The notes under the pieces are model-generated. The model was not told the origin of the DNA. It searched no databases and saw nothing but the letters and a program-made list of their open reading frames with translations. DNA of 64,000 nt, taken from positions 59,792,289 through 59,856,288 of the forward strand of contig CM067446.1 of the NCBI GenBank assembly GCA_034508935.3. Direction: 5' to 3'. Shown here in pieces: positions 36,155 through 48,243 of the stretch. The first letter of the stretch is position 1; each line of letters begins with the position of its first letter. This DNA is from Berghia stephanieae. Taxonomy: Eukaryota; Mollusca; Gastropoda; Nudibranchia; Aeolidiidae. The position numbers and the translations under genes were made by a program.

Positions 36155-38380
36155 GGGATTATATCTTACTAAACACTTGTGTCACGTCCTTTCCTTGGAG
36201 GTTTGTTATTGTTATTTTTTTTTTTTTTTTTGTTTGTTGCTTTAGGTCTCTTCCAACACAATTGAGGTTATATGAGAGACCGCTGAAACAAAAAAAACAA
36301 GCAATCTAACAAAAATAGTACAAATGTCAATCAAAAGCATAACCTAAAGATATCATAAGCTAAATTATAAATAACCAAGAACAAACAGGCAGAGGATTTA
36401 CAGAAAAAAAATATCCCCTGTCAAAAATACAATCACAAACCAAAGAAGTAGGATAGGCTAGTAAAGAGAAGAAGAAACGACATCACTATCGGATCGTACA
36501 CCCATGCGAACATCATAGGTATATGATTCAAGGGTGATGCTCCCATCCAACCACCCGCTTATTGTTATTTTGTTGAGTTTAGTATAAGTAGGAATTTTTA
36601 GGTGGGGGGGGGGGGGGTGTTGTTTTGTGCAGGACCATTATTACATACAATACATGACCGACATCATATTAGACTATACGGACAACATACCAAATGACAA
36701 CATCCGAGAATGGTGGGACACCCTCAAACAGACCATACAAACGCTAACACAAATGATAGGGAGAAAAGTACAAGACAAAACCAACAGAAAGGAAACAAAG
36801 TACAAAACAATCATCAACATAGACAGGGCGCGTGACAACAAAACAGAAATACAAACACAACCACATGTTACTAAAGCAATAGAAAAACTGAAAGAAATTG
36901 AACAAAGAAAATTCAGAGGCCACAAAGTAAGAAGCACATACAAAACACGCAACGACTACACTGATTTAAACGACACAATAGCACGAATAGAAAACGAACT
37001 ACACAATAGACGACATATAGACAAAATCAGAACAACAGATGGGCAAATAACAAAAAACGAGACAGAAATCCTTGAGACCTTCTACAATTTTTACAAACAA
37101 CTATACACAAGTGGCGAAATATCAACAGATATACAAGACCACTACACCGATTATACAAAGAAGTTGACAGACGAACAGAAAGAACAATTAGATACAGAGA
37201 TCACAATAGAAGACCTACAACACAGCCTAGAGAACATGAACACAAACAAATCCCCAGGCCCCGATGGACTAACAGTAGAATTCTACAAAAGTTTCTTCCC
37301 TCTCCTTAAAAAACCCCTCCTAGAACTGACTAAAGAAATACACAAAGAAGGACAATTAACGAACAGCCAAAAGATATCATACATAACCCTCATACCCAAA
37401 GAAAGCAACACAACAGACGTCAAACAATACAGACCCATATCCCTCCTAAACACCGACTACAAAATTATAGCGAAAACTTTAAGCAACAAAATCAAAATTC
37501 ACCTACCCCAACTGATAGACAAAGAACAAACATGTAGCATAAAAAACAGAACAATAGAACAACACACAAACTTCATCAGAGACCTTATAGGATACGTAAA
37601 ACAGACACACACACACGCATACATTTTGTCCATCGATCAAGAGAAAGCTTTCGATAGATTAGAACACAGTTTCTTACACAAAATATTAGAACACAACAAC
37701 ATAGGCCCTTATTACAGAAGATGGATAAAAATACTATACAACAACCCCTCCAGCTGTGTAATAGTCAATCAAAAAGTATCTGATCCCTTCAAAATCGGTC
37801 GGTCAGTACGACAGGGTTGCCCTCTCTCGGCCCAACTATACATCTTATGTCTCGAAACCGTTTTGGAAAAAATTAGGAGAAACCCGAAAATTAAAGGCAC
37901 CAGAATTCCCGGAAAAGCCAACAAAAAACTCATCGCGTATGCCGATGATGCAACCCTAATTCCGAGTGATATACCTAGCATACACAAAATTTTAGAAACT
38001 TTCAAAAATTTCGGCCTCGCTAGTGGTGCCAAACTAAATATTAAAAAAACCAAAATCATGAATCTCGGTCCCGAACCCTTAGAAACCGAAAAAGCCCAGA
38101 TACCCGACATGCAATGGGTTAACCAAATTAAAATCCTCGGAATAACGTACTGTCAAAGACACACGACACCGAAACACATCTGGAGTGGAATTGTACACAA
38201 TATAGACAAGAAACTACATTCATACACATACATCAAAGCCAATATATTCGATAGAACCAGGATAGTGAACACCTACATTATTCCAAAAATCTTATACTAC
38301 ATCAAAATCTTCAAACCTCCGTTCACCACAATAAAGAAATTAGAAAGACGCATAGACACATTTATACTACAAGACGCAAA
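34797..38380 (-). mobile_element. LINE insertion with 5' inversion (Tx1/L1-like) in element B's LTR
   Basis: A 13-base target duplication ACTAAAATAATAT flanks it (34784-34796 and 38381-38393). A long T run starts at the left edge, the poly(A) tail of a minus-strand insertion, yet the reverse transcriptase at the right edge is on the plus strand. One duplication around both parts with opposite orientation is the hallmark of twin priming. The left 1.8 kb has long poly-T and poly-G runs, a GC-rich stretch at 35930-36120 and a diverged short repeat at about 36210-36560. Confidence 0.75.
36205..36560 (-). repeat. Diverged relative of the hairpin-tailed short repeat (R4), inside the LINE insertion
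   Basis: Ends in stem GGTCTCT...AGAGACC around the loop TCCAACACAATTGAGGTTATATG, followed (minus strand) by an A-rich tail. The upstream part resembles R4 copies (GATATTTTTTTTCTGTAAATC). Confidence 0.6.
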
Positions 38381-38390
38381 ACTAAAATAA
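36627..38390 (+). CDS. Reverse transcriptase fragment of a Tx1/L1-like LINE, open for 587 codons
   Basis: Reads NMNTNKSPGPDGLTVEFYKS, YRPISLLNTDYKIIAK, ILSIDQEKAFDRLEH, GRSVRQGCPLSAQLYILCLE and the catalytic box IAYADDATLI, then the thumb-like GLASGAKLNIKKTKIMN. This pattern is the Tx1 branch of the L1 group. The endonuclease and the C-terminal region are missing. The frame is intact, and its stop codon is supplied by the target duplication (ACTAAAATAA), which shows a junction rather than a natural end. Confidence 0.85.
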   Translation: MQDHYYIQYMTDIILDYTDNIPNDNIREWWDTLKQTIQTLTQMIGRKVQDKTNRKETKYKTIINIDRARDNKTEIQTQPHVTKAIEKLKEIEQRKFRGHKVRSTYKTRNDYTDLNDTIARIENELHNRRHIDKIRTTDGQITKNETEILETFYNFYKQLYTSGEISTDIQDHYTDYTKKLTDEQKEQLDTEITIEDLQHSLENMNTNKSPGPDGLTVEFYKSFFPLLKKPLLELTKEIHKEGQLTNSQKISYITLIPKESNTTDVKQYRPISLLNTDYKIIAKTLSNKIKIHLPQLIDKEQTCSIKNRTIEQHTNFIRDLIGYVKQTHTHAYILSIDQEKAFDRLEHSFLHKILEHNNIGPYYRRWIKILYNNPSSCVIVNQKVSDPFKIGRSVRQGCPLSAQLYILCLETVLEKIRRNPKIKGTRIPGKANKKLIAYADDATLIPSDIPSIHKILETFKNFGLASGAKLNIKKTKIMNLGPEPLETEKAQIPDMQWVNQIKILGITYCQRHTTPKHIWSGIVHNIDKKLHSYTYIKANIFDRTRIVNTYIIPKILYYIKIFKPPFTTIKKLERRIDTFILQDAKLK

Positions 38391-38910
38391 TATATCGTTT
38401 AATAAAGTAAAAGCAAGAGTGAAGCTGCACAGAACTGCTGCTCTTTATAAAGGCCTAAAAGGTATGTGGGCGGAAAGCCCTGGTGAAATTTTAGTTTCCA
38501 TATAAGGAAATGTTGAAAGAGTTGCTAACTTTAACCACATAAAATTCTATAAAAATCAAGCTTTCCACCCAAACGGGATGGCTATGTCCATATAAGGTAA
38601 CTTCGCTCTCCACCAATCGCTGCAACTTACAAAGGGGCGAGATGGGGAGTGAGGGGAAATGATAAACACATTCTACTCACAAATATACAAATACATAAAA
38701 GAGGGTATACCGTTAGCGTCTACCAAGCATGAATATTCAAATTCAATACATTTCTCACCAATGAGCGCAAAGGGATGTACCACAAAGAAGATAACGTCAG
38801 AACCAAACAGTCTTAGGAAGAGTAGGTATGAGTCAGAGAGACAGGAAGAGAGAAGGACAGATAGGTAGATGAAGAAATAAATGAGAGAGAGAGAGAGAGA
38901 GATAGCGAGG

Positions 38911-38993
<83 letters not shown>

Positions 38994-39421
38994 CAGACGA
39001 ATGATCAGCAAGGTAATTCCAGCATCAAATATTAATATACAATCTCCATCGATTAATATTCATATTAACAATGCTCATGACATAAATCAAATACATTGAA
39101 CACATTCACAATTTCATACGAACGATCAATACTCATAAACAAAATTGATTATTCAGTAATTCCAGTATTTAGATTAACAATATTGTCATACATTTGAGAC
39201 AATACAAATCAAAGATTTCAAAAAATCAAAATGAATATATATGTGCATGTATTCGCTAATATCTTATATTATCTCTTCTACAACACAAAAATAAATCAAC
39301 TAGTGCATAACCCAACAATCAGATAGAGATAGATATATGAATAGGTAAATAGATAGATAGATAAATAGATAAATATAGATAGATATATATATAGATAGAT
39401 AGAGAGAGAAAAAGTGTGTGT

Positions 39422-39487
<66 letters not shown>

Positions 39488-39855
39488 GAGTGTTAGTTCA
39501 CACTTTCATACAACAGGACGCCATGTAACTGTAACACGATACACTTGAGTGAATGCAATCTTGCGTAGAATCACAATCAGACATTCCATCAAACACACAG
39601 TACAATGCTACGGTCCCTGGTTCAAATCCCACTATTATACAGAATGACAATCAGAAATGTGGGGGTTACAAATGATGAAAGAACCCTCAAACAGACTGCT
39701 ACCCAGGTATTTGAGATCTAAGAAACCTGGTTAAAAGTTAACAATCAACACACAGACATACTGGCACCCAGGGATTTGCGAGCTACGAAACATGATTTAA
39801 AAATTCAATAAACACACAACCAGACTAACAATAAGGTATTCGTAACCCTATTACA

Positions 39856-40077
39856 CTGACATATTATCATAAGTTACGTAAAATATTCATATCTCTATTT
39901 GTAACTGTCACGATCACTGTTTATCTCTTTTAATTAAATTTCATCATTATTTTTATTTCATTGTAAACAAATCGTTAATTGTTTTTCATTTATAGTAACT
40001 AGTAAATTCTGGGGCCTCATTCTACATAGATCTTTATGCATAGTCGAGTAGCTCTTTACTCACTTGAGACCATGACA
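39856..40077 (+). repeat. Element A 5' LTR, right part
   Basis: It begins with the second copy of the CTGA duplication made by element B and resumes the LTR (ACATATTATCATAAG...) to CATGACA. It matches the end of the LTR at 47056-47839. A primer-site candidate starting TGG follows directly. Confidence 0.92.
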
Positions 40078-41388
40078 TTTTGGAGGGGACACATATAAAG
40101 AATTGAATTTATTTAGTTACTTATATCTATTTCATCTAACCTTAAAGTTTAAATTCTAAAACTCTTAATTGCCCCACTTGATCATATTTTAATTGAACTC
40201 CCTATTTACAGGATTAATTTTTTTTTCTTTTTCATTTCTTCATTTAAATGGAATAGCAATTTATCCATTCATTCTTTCATTCAAATTGAATAGCATTTTA
40301 TTGATTCATTCCTTCATCCATTTATTCATTTATAAATCATTCATTCATTCATTGTTCATTCATTTATTTATTCATTCATTCATTCATTCATTCATCCATT
40401 CATTCGTTTATTCACTCATTTATCCAATCATTCATACATTTATTCCTCCCTTCATTCTTTCATTCATACATTATCCATTCATTCATTCATCTATTCACTC
40501 AGTTTTTCATTCATTCATTCATTCCTTGTCCACTTTGTTATTATATCACTCATTTCATTTTGTTGTTTGCCTCATTCATGAATTGTTTTCAATATGTTTA
40601 CATTCCATAACGATTCATTCACCTATCATCCAATCACTCAGTGTTGTGAACACATTTTGTAACTATTGTAAATCTTACGATATTTTATTGTTTTGTATTT
40701 CAGACATCACTGTTAAACACTCTTCAATGCCTAATTACAATTGTTGAACAACCATTGAACAAGAGAGAGGTCCCAGCCACGAACTGAGTTGGTAAATATA
40801 TCCTTCATTATTCTCTTTTACATGAGTTGGGCATCACATAGTAACTATAGACATCGTGATTTGTTTTGCATAGTGATTTGTTTTAAATGCATTTTTGGCA
40901 TATTACTGTTACCGAAAACCACTTATATATTATGTTCTGAAAAGTGAGTCTTTAAAAACTAAATAATAATAAAAGGAGTCTACTAGCCGTCGTGTTATAT
41001 TTAGTGATAGATAACTTGGGATTATTTTGGCATCCTATTATTGTTATCACACTCTAGTATATTAGCGTCATTGCGAATAATTGTACACAAACTAACGAGT
41101 CACACACATTGGTGATACATTTTTCGTAGTAACATAGTTTAGAGTACACGCGATTGACACATTGTTATTGACACAAGTCATAATAACTCCGCATTGTATT
41201 GACACATTGCTTTATAAGATATAACGATAAAAGGCATCAAATTCAACATACATAATAAGTTGAAATAAGAGAGAGAGATTTCTAAAAATAGAACAGTTCA
41301 TTCCAGTAAGTGTAAATAAATAAAACAGTCAGTAACAGTATCCTGTCAATATAATATATATAAAATATCGTAACTAATTTATTGCAAC
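40078..41388 (+). other. Element A leader between 5' LTR and gag
   Basis: An AT-rich leader with an (ATTC)n microsatellite at about 40260-40530. A long open frame over the microsatellite is low-complexity (IHSF repeats) and not taken as a gene. Confidence 0.7.
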
Positions 41389-42336
41389 ATGGAAGCATAT
41401 AAAAGATACTTAAGTCTCGCAAAGGACTTAGAAATACCCCAGGAAAGAATATTTTCATGGTGCGAAGAGAAAGTAAAAGAAGAAAAAGAACATGAAGAAA
41501 GAATTCGTAGAGAAGAAAATGAAGAAAGAATTCGTAGAGAAGAAAATGAAGAAAGAATACGTAGAGAAGAACGAGAAGAAAGAGTCCAAGAAAGGGAACT
41601 AAAAAGACAAATAGCTTTAGCAGAAGAAGAAACCAAAAGGACCCAAATGATGCTGGAAATTGAAAAAACAAAAACCGGTCATGAAAGAAAACATAATAAT
41701 AGTGATGAATTTTTCGTGAAACTTCCACGCATGCCAACATACGATGAACGCTCACACTGTTTAGAATCCTTCTTACACCGATTCGAAGTTCAGGCTAAAG
41801 GTTATCGTTGGCCAGAAAGCAAATGGGCCACAGCCTTGATTAACTGCTTATCTGGAGAACCGCTAAAAGTTTTCTATACCTTAACAACTGAAGATGCAGA
41901 TGACTATGGAAAAATTAAAGACGCTCTACTAAAAAGATTTATATTAACGGAAGATGGTTACCAGGAAAGGTTTCACACTGCAAAACCGGAAAGTGGAGAA
42001 GACTTTAATACATTCGTAAACCGAATTACTCAATTTCTAAATCGGTGGCTTGAGTTGGCAAACGTAAAACAAGACGACTTTGCAGGCCTTTACTATCTCA
42101 CGCTGAAGAATCGAATCTATCAAGCTTGCAACCCAGATTTAGTCGCATTCTTTAAAGAGAGAAAGTCAGAAAACTTGGACAAATTAAAAATCTACGCAGA
42201 AAACTTTAACAGCGCACATCCATTGACACCCCTTAGCAGAACATTGAAGGAACCATACTACGCTGCTGCTGCTCAGAGTCCAGGTACACCTAAAGTTCAG
42301 TACTCAAATAGAACGAGCCGATCAATCACTCGGAAC
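41389..42336 (+). mobile_element. Element A: gag-like region
   Basis: A charged coiled-coil N-terminus made of an 11-residue repeat (RIRREENEE) is followed by a capsid-like domain with FFVKLPRMPTYDE, a pattern typical of mollusc and other Ty3/Gypsy gag proteins. It is a fossil part of element A and is interrupted by the hAT-like element that follows. Confidence 0.8.
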
Positions 42337-43787
42337 TAGTGCCGCGCTGAGGACCGGTCCTTTGGACCGGTCCCACGGTCTTTTAGCTGTGAACCGGGGA
42401 TCGGTCCCATAGTGAAGACCGGCGGCGGTCCTCACTTCTTATCACCTTTCAACTAGTGCCGCGCTGAAGACCGGTCTGATCACCTTCGGTCTCGCGCCAT
42501 AGCCTACTACTTCCCCAGCGATTCGTTGCCTTCGGTTGCCTATCTTCCACCAATCACCACCCATCCCACTTAATTAATCGCACCCACCCCCTTTGCCATA
42601 CACTAAACGACACAGACGATCATACAGGCAGACGACCACCAACCTTCACTCCGCAAACCGCCCTTTCGTGTGAGATGGGGGGAACAGGAGGCGCACGCCT
42701 TGGACGATTCCATTATACGGGGTAAATTTCAAAATTTACTACACCATAATGATCGCAATGACAATGATCTATGGTGAAGGCATGACCCCTCTTCTCTAAT
42801 GGGTTATTGTTTGAAATGTATGTGACTACTAAAGATGTGTGTGTTTGTGTGTGTGTGTGTATGTGTGTGTGTGTGTGTGTCGAACCTAGCAAGTAGCAAA
42901 TCCGATTCTTTGTTTTCTTTTGTCCATCTCTTGTCACCACTCCTTTCTATCGCAGTGTTGTCATTTAAAATAATACAATTATATTAAAATTTCGTTTGGT
43001 GTTTTTACTAATCAAATAATATGAGTTTCATTAGTTTCTTCCTTCCAAAATAACCAGTTATAACGTCTGAATTTTAAAAAAGTCCAATAGAATATTTGGG
43101 GACCCCGATAGCTCAGTTGATAGAGCACTCTCTTTATACGCAAAGGGCCAGAGATCGATCCCGGGTGCAGTCGAGTTTTCTCTAAATCCCTGTCTACTCA
43201 GCAATGAATGGGTAGCTGAGTTTGTTAGATCTGGCGAAAAGTCACCATCGACCCCTTATTACCTCATCCACCCCTCTTATTATAACTTCACGTCTCTCTC
43301 TTACTCTTCAATGCTCGCTGCCCTCTAATGTGTGTGTGTGGGGGGGGGGGGGGGGGAGGGGGGGTAGGAGTTGCGTGTGTGTATCAACGCCACGAACAAC
43401 TCGATCAACGCCTTGGGCGATGCCATCATCTCCGTTAATGGGGATAAATTTCAAATTTTATTAAATTATCGAAGTAACAATGAAGTACGGTGAGCAAATA
43501 AAGAAGGCATCACCCCTCTTCTCTAATTAGGTTACAATTTGCAATGAGTGTGACTACTCCGTGTGTTTTACTCCTGTAGACCACGGTTTTCATCGTGTAG
43601 CGGTCTTTAACGGTTCAAGAATGAACGATCCCACGGTCTCAAAGGTCAAACGGTTTGAATTTCCAACAGTCTCTCAGGAATGTTCAATGTCGAAAAGGAC
43701 CGGTCCTAGGACCGGTCCTTGCGGTCTTCATTTCCCAAGGACGGTAGGACCGTGGTCCTTAAGCTTGCCAAGGACCGCCCCGCACTA
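42337..43787 (+). mobile_element. Non-autonomous hAT-like DNA transposon inside element A
   Basis: Ends TAGTGCCGCGC and GCCCCGCACTA form terminal inverted repeats. The 8-bp target duplication CTCGGAAC at 42329-42336 and 43788-43795 fits the hAT superfamily. Subterminal regions carry many copies of ACCGGTC in both orientations, as expected for hAT transposase-binding repeats. A second TAGTGCCGCGCTGAAGACC sits at about 42456, suggesting a nested or tandem end. The middle holds an imperfect repeat of about 150 bp (42700-42830 and 43410-43560), a GT microsatellite and a tRNA-type SINE. No transposase is seen. Confidence 0.85.
43098..43255 (+). repeat. SINE R3 head, inside the hAT-like element
   Basis: GGGGACCCCGATAGCTCAGT then TGATAGAGCAC and GATCGATCCCGGGTG: pol III box A and B. 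The 3' half is lost. Confidence 0.75.
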
Positions 43788-43795
43788 CTCGGAAC

Positions 43796-44400
43796 ACGCA
43801 AGTGAAACAGGATGACCATAGTAACAAACCATGGAACAAACAGTTCAATAGAGACCATAGCCGACCCTATCAAAACAAAACAAGAAATAGCACTGACAAT
43901 AATACTGAGTATAAGAAAACCAACAAACCTATAATTAAATGTCAATATTGTGGAATGAAAGGCCACACAGCAGACAAATGTTACAAAATCGTGGGATATC
44001 CGAAAGAAACTGCAAATGCATCACTCCAAACCAGTGTAAATAATCAGACACGAGTAATGTCAGGAGAAAATATAAATGTGTATTGCGTGAAAGGTATGTC
44101 ACTTTTAACACAAACTCACAAGTCAGGATCGCTATTTTTTTGTGAAGGCAAAGCTAATGGAACTGATTGCAAAATATTGAGAGACACAGGATGCAGTACA
44201 GTAGGAATAAAAGCATCTTTGATCAATGACGAAGACAAAACTGGAAAAACGGTACAATGCATCACATTCAGTGGCACAGTCGAAACCTTTGAAACAGCTA
44301 ACGTGTACATAGAAACCCCATACTATACAGGAATAGTGGAATGCTGTATACTTCCCAACCCGTCGCTGATGTTATTGTTGGCAATATAAAAGGTCTTAAA
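43796..44400 (+). mobile_element. Element A: CCHC knuckle and aspartic protease region
   Basis: A zinc knuckle CQYCGMKGHTADKC is followed by a retropepsin-like RDTGCSTVGIK motif. It lies just after the hAT-like insertion and continues the gag/pol region of element A. Confidence 0.8.
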
Positions 44401-44539
44401 GACAACCCAACAGATGTAAAAGAATGGTCATTAACCCAAGAAACAGCTTGTCTAGCAGAAACAAGAAAGATGACTAAGACAACAGAGAAGCCAATGACTA
44501 TTTCTCTTGAACCACAACAATTTGACAGGAACACGTTCA

Positions 44540-45860
44540 TCGAAGAACAGAAAAAGGACCCGACTTTAACTTCATATTTCAATATCGCAAACAAAGGGAC
44601 GAAATCAAAAGTTGAATACATCATTGAAAAAGATATTCTGTTCAGGTTACATAGGAAAAGAAACAAAATAGCTAAACAACTGGTCACGCCGAGTATTTAC
44701 AGAAACAAAATCCTTGGAATAGCGCACGATTCAATAACTTCTGGACATCTTGGGAGCTCTTCCACATTGAAGAGAATATCCGAGAATTTCACATGGCCTG
44801 GAATTACTAAAGACGTCCGAGAATATGTGAAATCGTGTGACACATGCCAAAGAAGAGTCGCAAAAGGCAGAATACCGAGATTGCCATTAGAGACAACCCC
44901 AGTTATTGAAAAAGTTTTTCAAAAAGTTGCAATCGACATTATAGGCCCTTTAACAAAATCAGATAGAAACCATACACACATACTAACACTAGTCGATTAC
45001 GCAACCAGGTGGCCAAAAGCGATAGCATTGAAATCAACTACATCGGATCACATAGCTGAAGCATTGATGACAATTTTTACTAGAATAGGCATACCAAATG
45101 AGATACTGTCGGACAATGGACCCCAATTTACATCACATATGATGCATGAAACCATGAAACTCATGGGAATCCAACACTCATTCACAACCCCTACCACCCC
45201 AAGCAAATGGTCTTTGTGAAAGATTTAATGGCACTCTAAAGAATATGTTAAGAAAAGTGTCAGCAGAAAAACCAGATGATTGGGACAGATACTTACCAGC
45301 AATCCTATTTGCATATAGAGAAATACCCCAAGAATCTACAGGCTATTCCCCATTTGAGTTGATGTATGGACGATCACCTCGCGGCCCGATCAATATAGTA
45401 GCCGACATTTGTAAAGGGAATGAGGAGGACAATAACGAAATTATGTTTGCTTACGAATATGTAAGAAACCTGAAAGACAGAATAGAGGACACGTGTAAGC
45501 TAGCACAGGAATCCGTCACTAAAAAAGCAGAGAAATACAAGGAATACTCCGATCGAAAAAGCAAGTCAAGAAAATTTGAGATTGGTGACAAAGTACTAAT
45601 ACTCTTACCCGATGACTCGAGTAAACTTTTAGCTACATGGAAAGGACCATTCAGAATAACAGCAGTAAAATCTAATGTTAATTACGAGATTAAAATTAAC
45701 AACACAACAAAGACATTCCATGCAAATATGCTAAAAAAGTATTTTGATAGAGACACAGTGTCGCAACCTATGTTTACTAATATCGAAGCTTCAAATGCAG
45801 GATTAATCATACCGTTGGTCATGGGACACAGACACCCGAGACAGAAAAACAAACAAAAAT
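44540..45860 (+). mobile_element. Element A: integrase region
   Basis: The HHCC zinc-binding part (SGHLGSSSTLKRI...CDTCQRR) is followed by the DDE core with AIDIIGPL and LSDNGPQFTS, then a C-terminal chromatin/DNA-binding-type segment (GDKVLILLP...WKGPFRI). It lies directly after the protease region, not after RNase H. Confidence 0.85.
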
Positions 45861-45867
45861 CGCACAA

Positions 45868-46464
45868 TTGCAACCACCTAAGACAAAAAAAGAAGTACGC
45901 AAAGTACTTGGGCTCCTAAATTTTTACAGGAAATACATTTACAACTTCGCGCACATCGCGACACCGCTAACAAATCTGACAAAGAATGGGTCACCGAACA
46001 AAATTGTTTGGACAGAAGCGTGTCAGAATAGCTTTAACCAATTAAAGGCATTACTCTGTTCAGAACCAATTCTTAAATTACCCGACATATCAAAAGAATT
46101 TGTTGTAAGAACTGACGCGTCTGATAAGGGCATCGCAGGTGTACTATTACAGGAACATGAGGGAACTCTAATGCCTTGCTTATATGCAAGCAGAAAATTA
46201 TTGGACAGAGAATCACGATACTCTGTAATAGAGCGTGAAGGACTGGCCATCGTCTTTGCTTTAAAGACATTCAGCAGATATCTACTGCTAAAAGAGTTTG
46301 TGGTCGAAACGGACCATAAACCACTCACGTACATAAGAAATAACAAAATGAATAATAGTAGAGTACTAAGGTGGAGTCTATTTTTGCAAAATTACACTTT
46401 CAGTATCTCTCACATACCAGGCTGTGAAAATATTCACGCCGACCTACTTTCTCGATTAGTATAA
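45868..46464 (+). mobile_element. Element A: RT-end and RNase H region
   Basis: LGLLNFYRKYI is typical of the end of a Ty3/Gypsy reverse transcriptase. It is followed by RNase H with VRTDASDKGIAGVL, SVIEREGLAIVFALK and VVETDHKPLTYI. It is the last coding part before the 3' LTR. Confidence 0.85.
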
Positions 46465-47055
46465 ACACGTGAGAAGGGTATAACTTAACCTCCCATGCAT
46501 ACTGTTAGTTACCTCGCAAACTATGCCAAATCAGAACGCACAAATTCGATAATTTTATTTGTAAACATGATGACCCAACTTAATGTAACATTGAGTATTG
46601 TTTGGATATTATATACCATACCCATTCATGATTTGGGAAATCTTCTCTTTATCTATCATTGTTATGAATTTTCACTCATTTATGATTAATAATTGAAATG
46701 TCAATATTTCATTTACATCTTCATTCATTTCATTCAGTAAATTACCTTCATATCATCGACTTAAATCATGCTTCATTGCCATCACTATTGTTTATCACAA
46801 TGATTTGTAATCACATTGCCATCATGTTGTTCATCACAATGATTTGTAATCACAATCTTTCATTGTTATTGTCACCCATTCATATACCTACGTTAATATA
46901 AACATTTCCATGTCTAGTTAATAAATAATTTAATTGTAGCACAAATCATAACAATGGATTAATGCTAGAGTATCATGATAGTAAATTTACTTCCGTTTGT
47001 AAAATCTATCTTTCCCATAATGGTTAAAGAGTATATTTTAAACGTGGGTGGGGGG
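46465..47055 (+). other. Element A 3' untranslated region
   Basis: AT-rich DNA between RNase H and the 3' LTR, with a short tandem repeat of TCACAATGATTTGTAATCAC near 46795-46855. No gene is seen. Confidence 0.6.
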
Positions 47056-47839
47056 TGTCACAGTAAAGGTTGTTCACAATTATCTTATTAAATTTTATTT
47101 TATTAAGAACTGAATTCATCTCACTCCAGTTATATTTCGGTAGGCTTAGATAAACTTTACCTTCTAATATTAGATCGTCTTTCCTTTTATAGCCTTCCCT
47201 CGAATTAATTTCTAATTAGTGAATACTTTTCGTTCTACATTCTGTCACGTAGCCATTTATTATAAAAGCTGATAGGTCTAATATTCTACACTCACTTTCT
47301 CTCCACAATCTATGCCGGACGGCCAGTCGCTCTATTCCTATATATATACTGGAAGATTTTTATCTTTTGGGACTTTGTAGATATTATATCCACACCATTA
47401 AGACGCCGGAGCTTTTAACTTTGATTGTATAATCTTCAAGGATCAAACCCAAGCCCGCTGTCAAAGGACTACACAATAACTTCTTACCAATTGCCTGGAA
47501 GTGGAATTTTACGAGTCCAATCCTGTTATCAGAGGAATAGATCATCCAAGCCCATCAACTGCCTGGAAAAGTAAACTTATGAACCTGACATATTCCTGGA
47601 AAAGTAAACTTATGAACCTGACATATTATCATAAGTTACGTAAAATATTCATATCTCTATTTGTAACTGCCACGATCACTGTTTATCTCTTTTAATTAAA
47701 TTTCATCATTATTTTTATTTCATTGTAAACAAATCGTTAATTGTTTTTCATTTATAGTAACTAGTAAATTCTGGGGCCTCATTCTACATAGATCTTTATG
47801 CATAGTCGAGTAGCTCTTTACTCACTTGAGACCATGACA
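47056..47839 (+). repeat. Element A 3' LTR (complete)
   Basis: It runs from TGTCAC to CATGACA and is preceded by a G-rich polypurine-like run (GTGGGTGGGGGG). It contains a tandem repeat of about 32 bases (CCTGGAAAAGTAAACTTATG...) that is single in the 5' LTR. Confidence 0.93.
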
Positions 47840-47869
47840 AGTACCTTGACCTTTGCTTTGCTTGCTTGC

Positions 47870-48240
47870 TTTTAATGGTTTTTCAGCGTTTGCAACACAT
47901 TGCGTCATATCAGCGCCAGTAAAAAGGAAGAAAATTGGATAGTGAAAAGATTCTAGATGTACAATAAAAAAGGACTTGAGGAAAAAAAGTAAGACAAAGG
48001 AGGGTGGTTCAAATAGGCAACAGATGTAGATTCCAAGAGCACACTATCAGCGTACTTAGTTTGAGATCACCTAAATGTCTCACCCATACACCAGCACAAG
48101 ATCCCAATAAGAGGAATACACTCAAATGCTTACATTATACATTCAAAATAACAAGCATAATAATACATAACAGAGAGATGATTTACAAGGAAAAAAATAT
48201 CATCACCCAAAACAATAACTATGCATTTGACTGTTTCGGC
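47870..48240 (-). repeat. Repeat R4 copy, partial, immediately right of element A
   Basis: Tail and middle; it runs into the 117-bp tandem repeat. Confidence 0.72.
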
Positions 48241-48243
48241 AGG

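Noticed and set aside
40193-40747. A 184-codon open frame with repeated IHSF residues
   Set aside because: It is driven by an (ATTC)n microsatellite in the leader of element A, has no domain, and is low-complexity throughout.
43098-43170. A possible real tRNA gene (GATAGCTCAGTTGATAGAGC)
   Set aside because: It belongs to SINE family R3, continues into the SINE body, lacks a paired acceptor stem, and occurs many times in the window.
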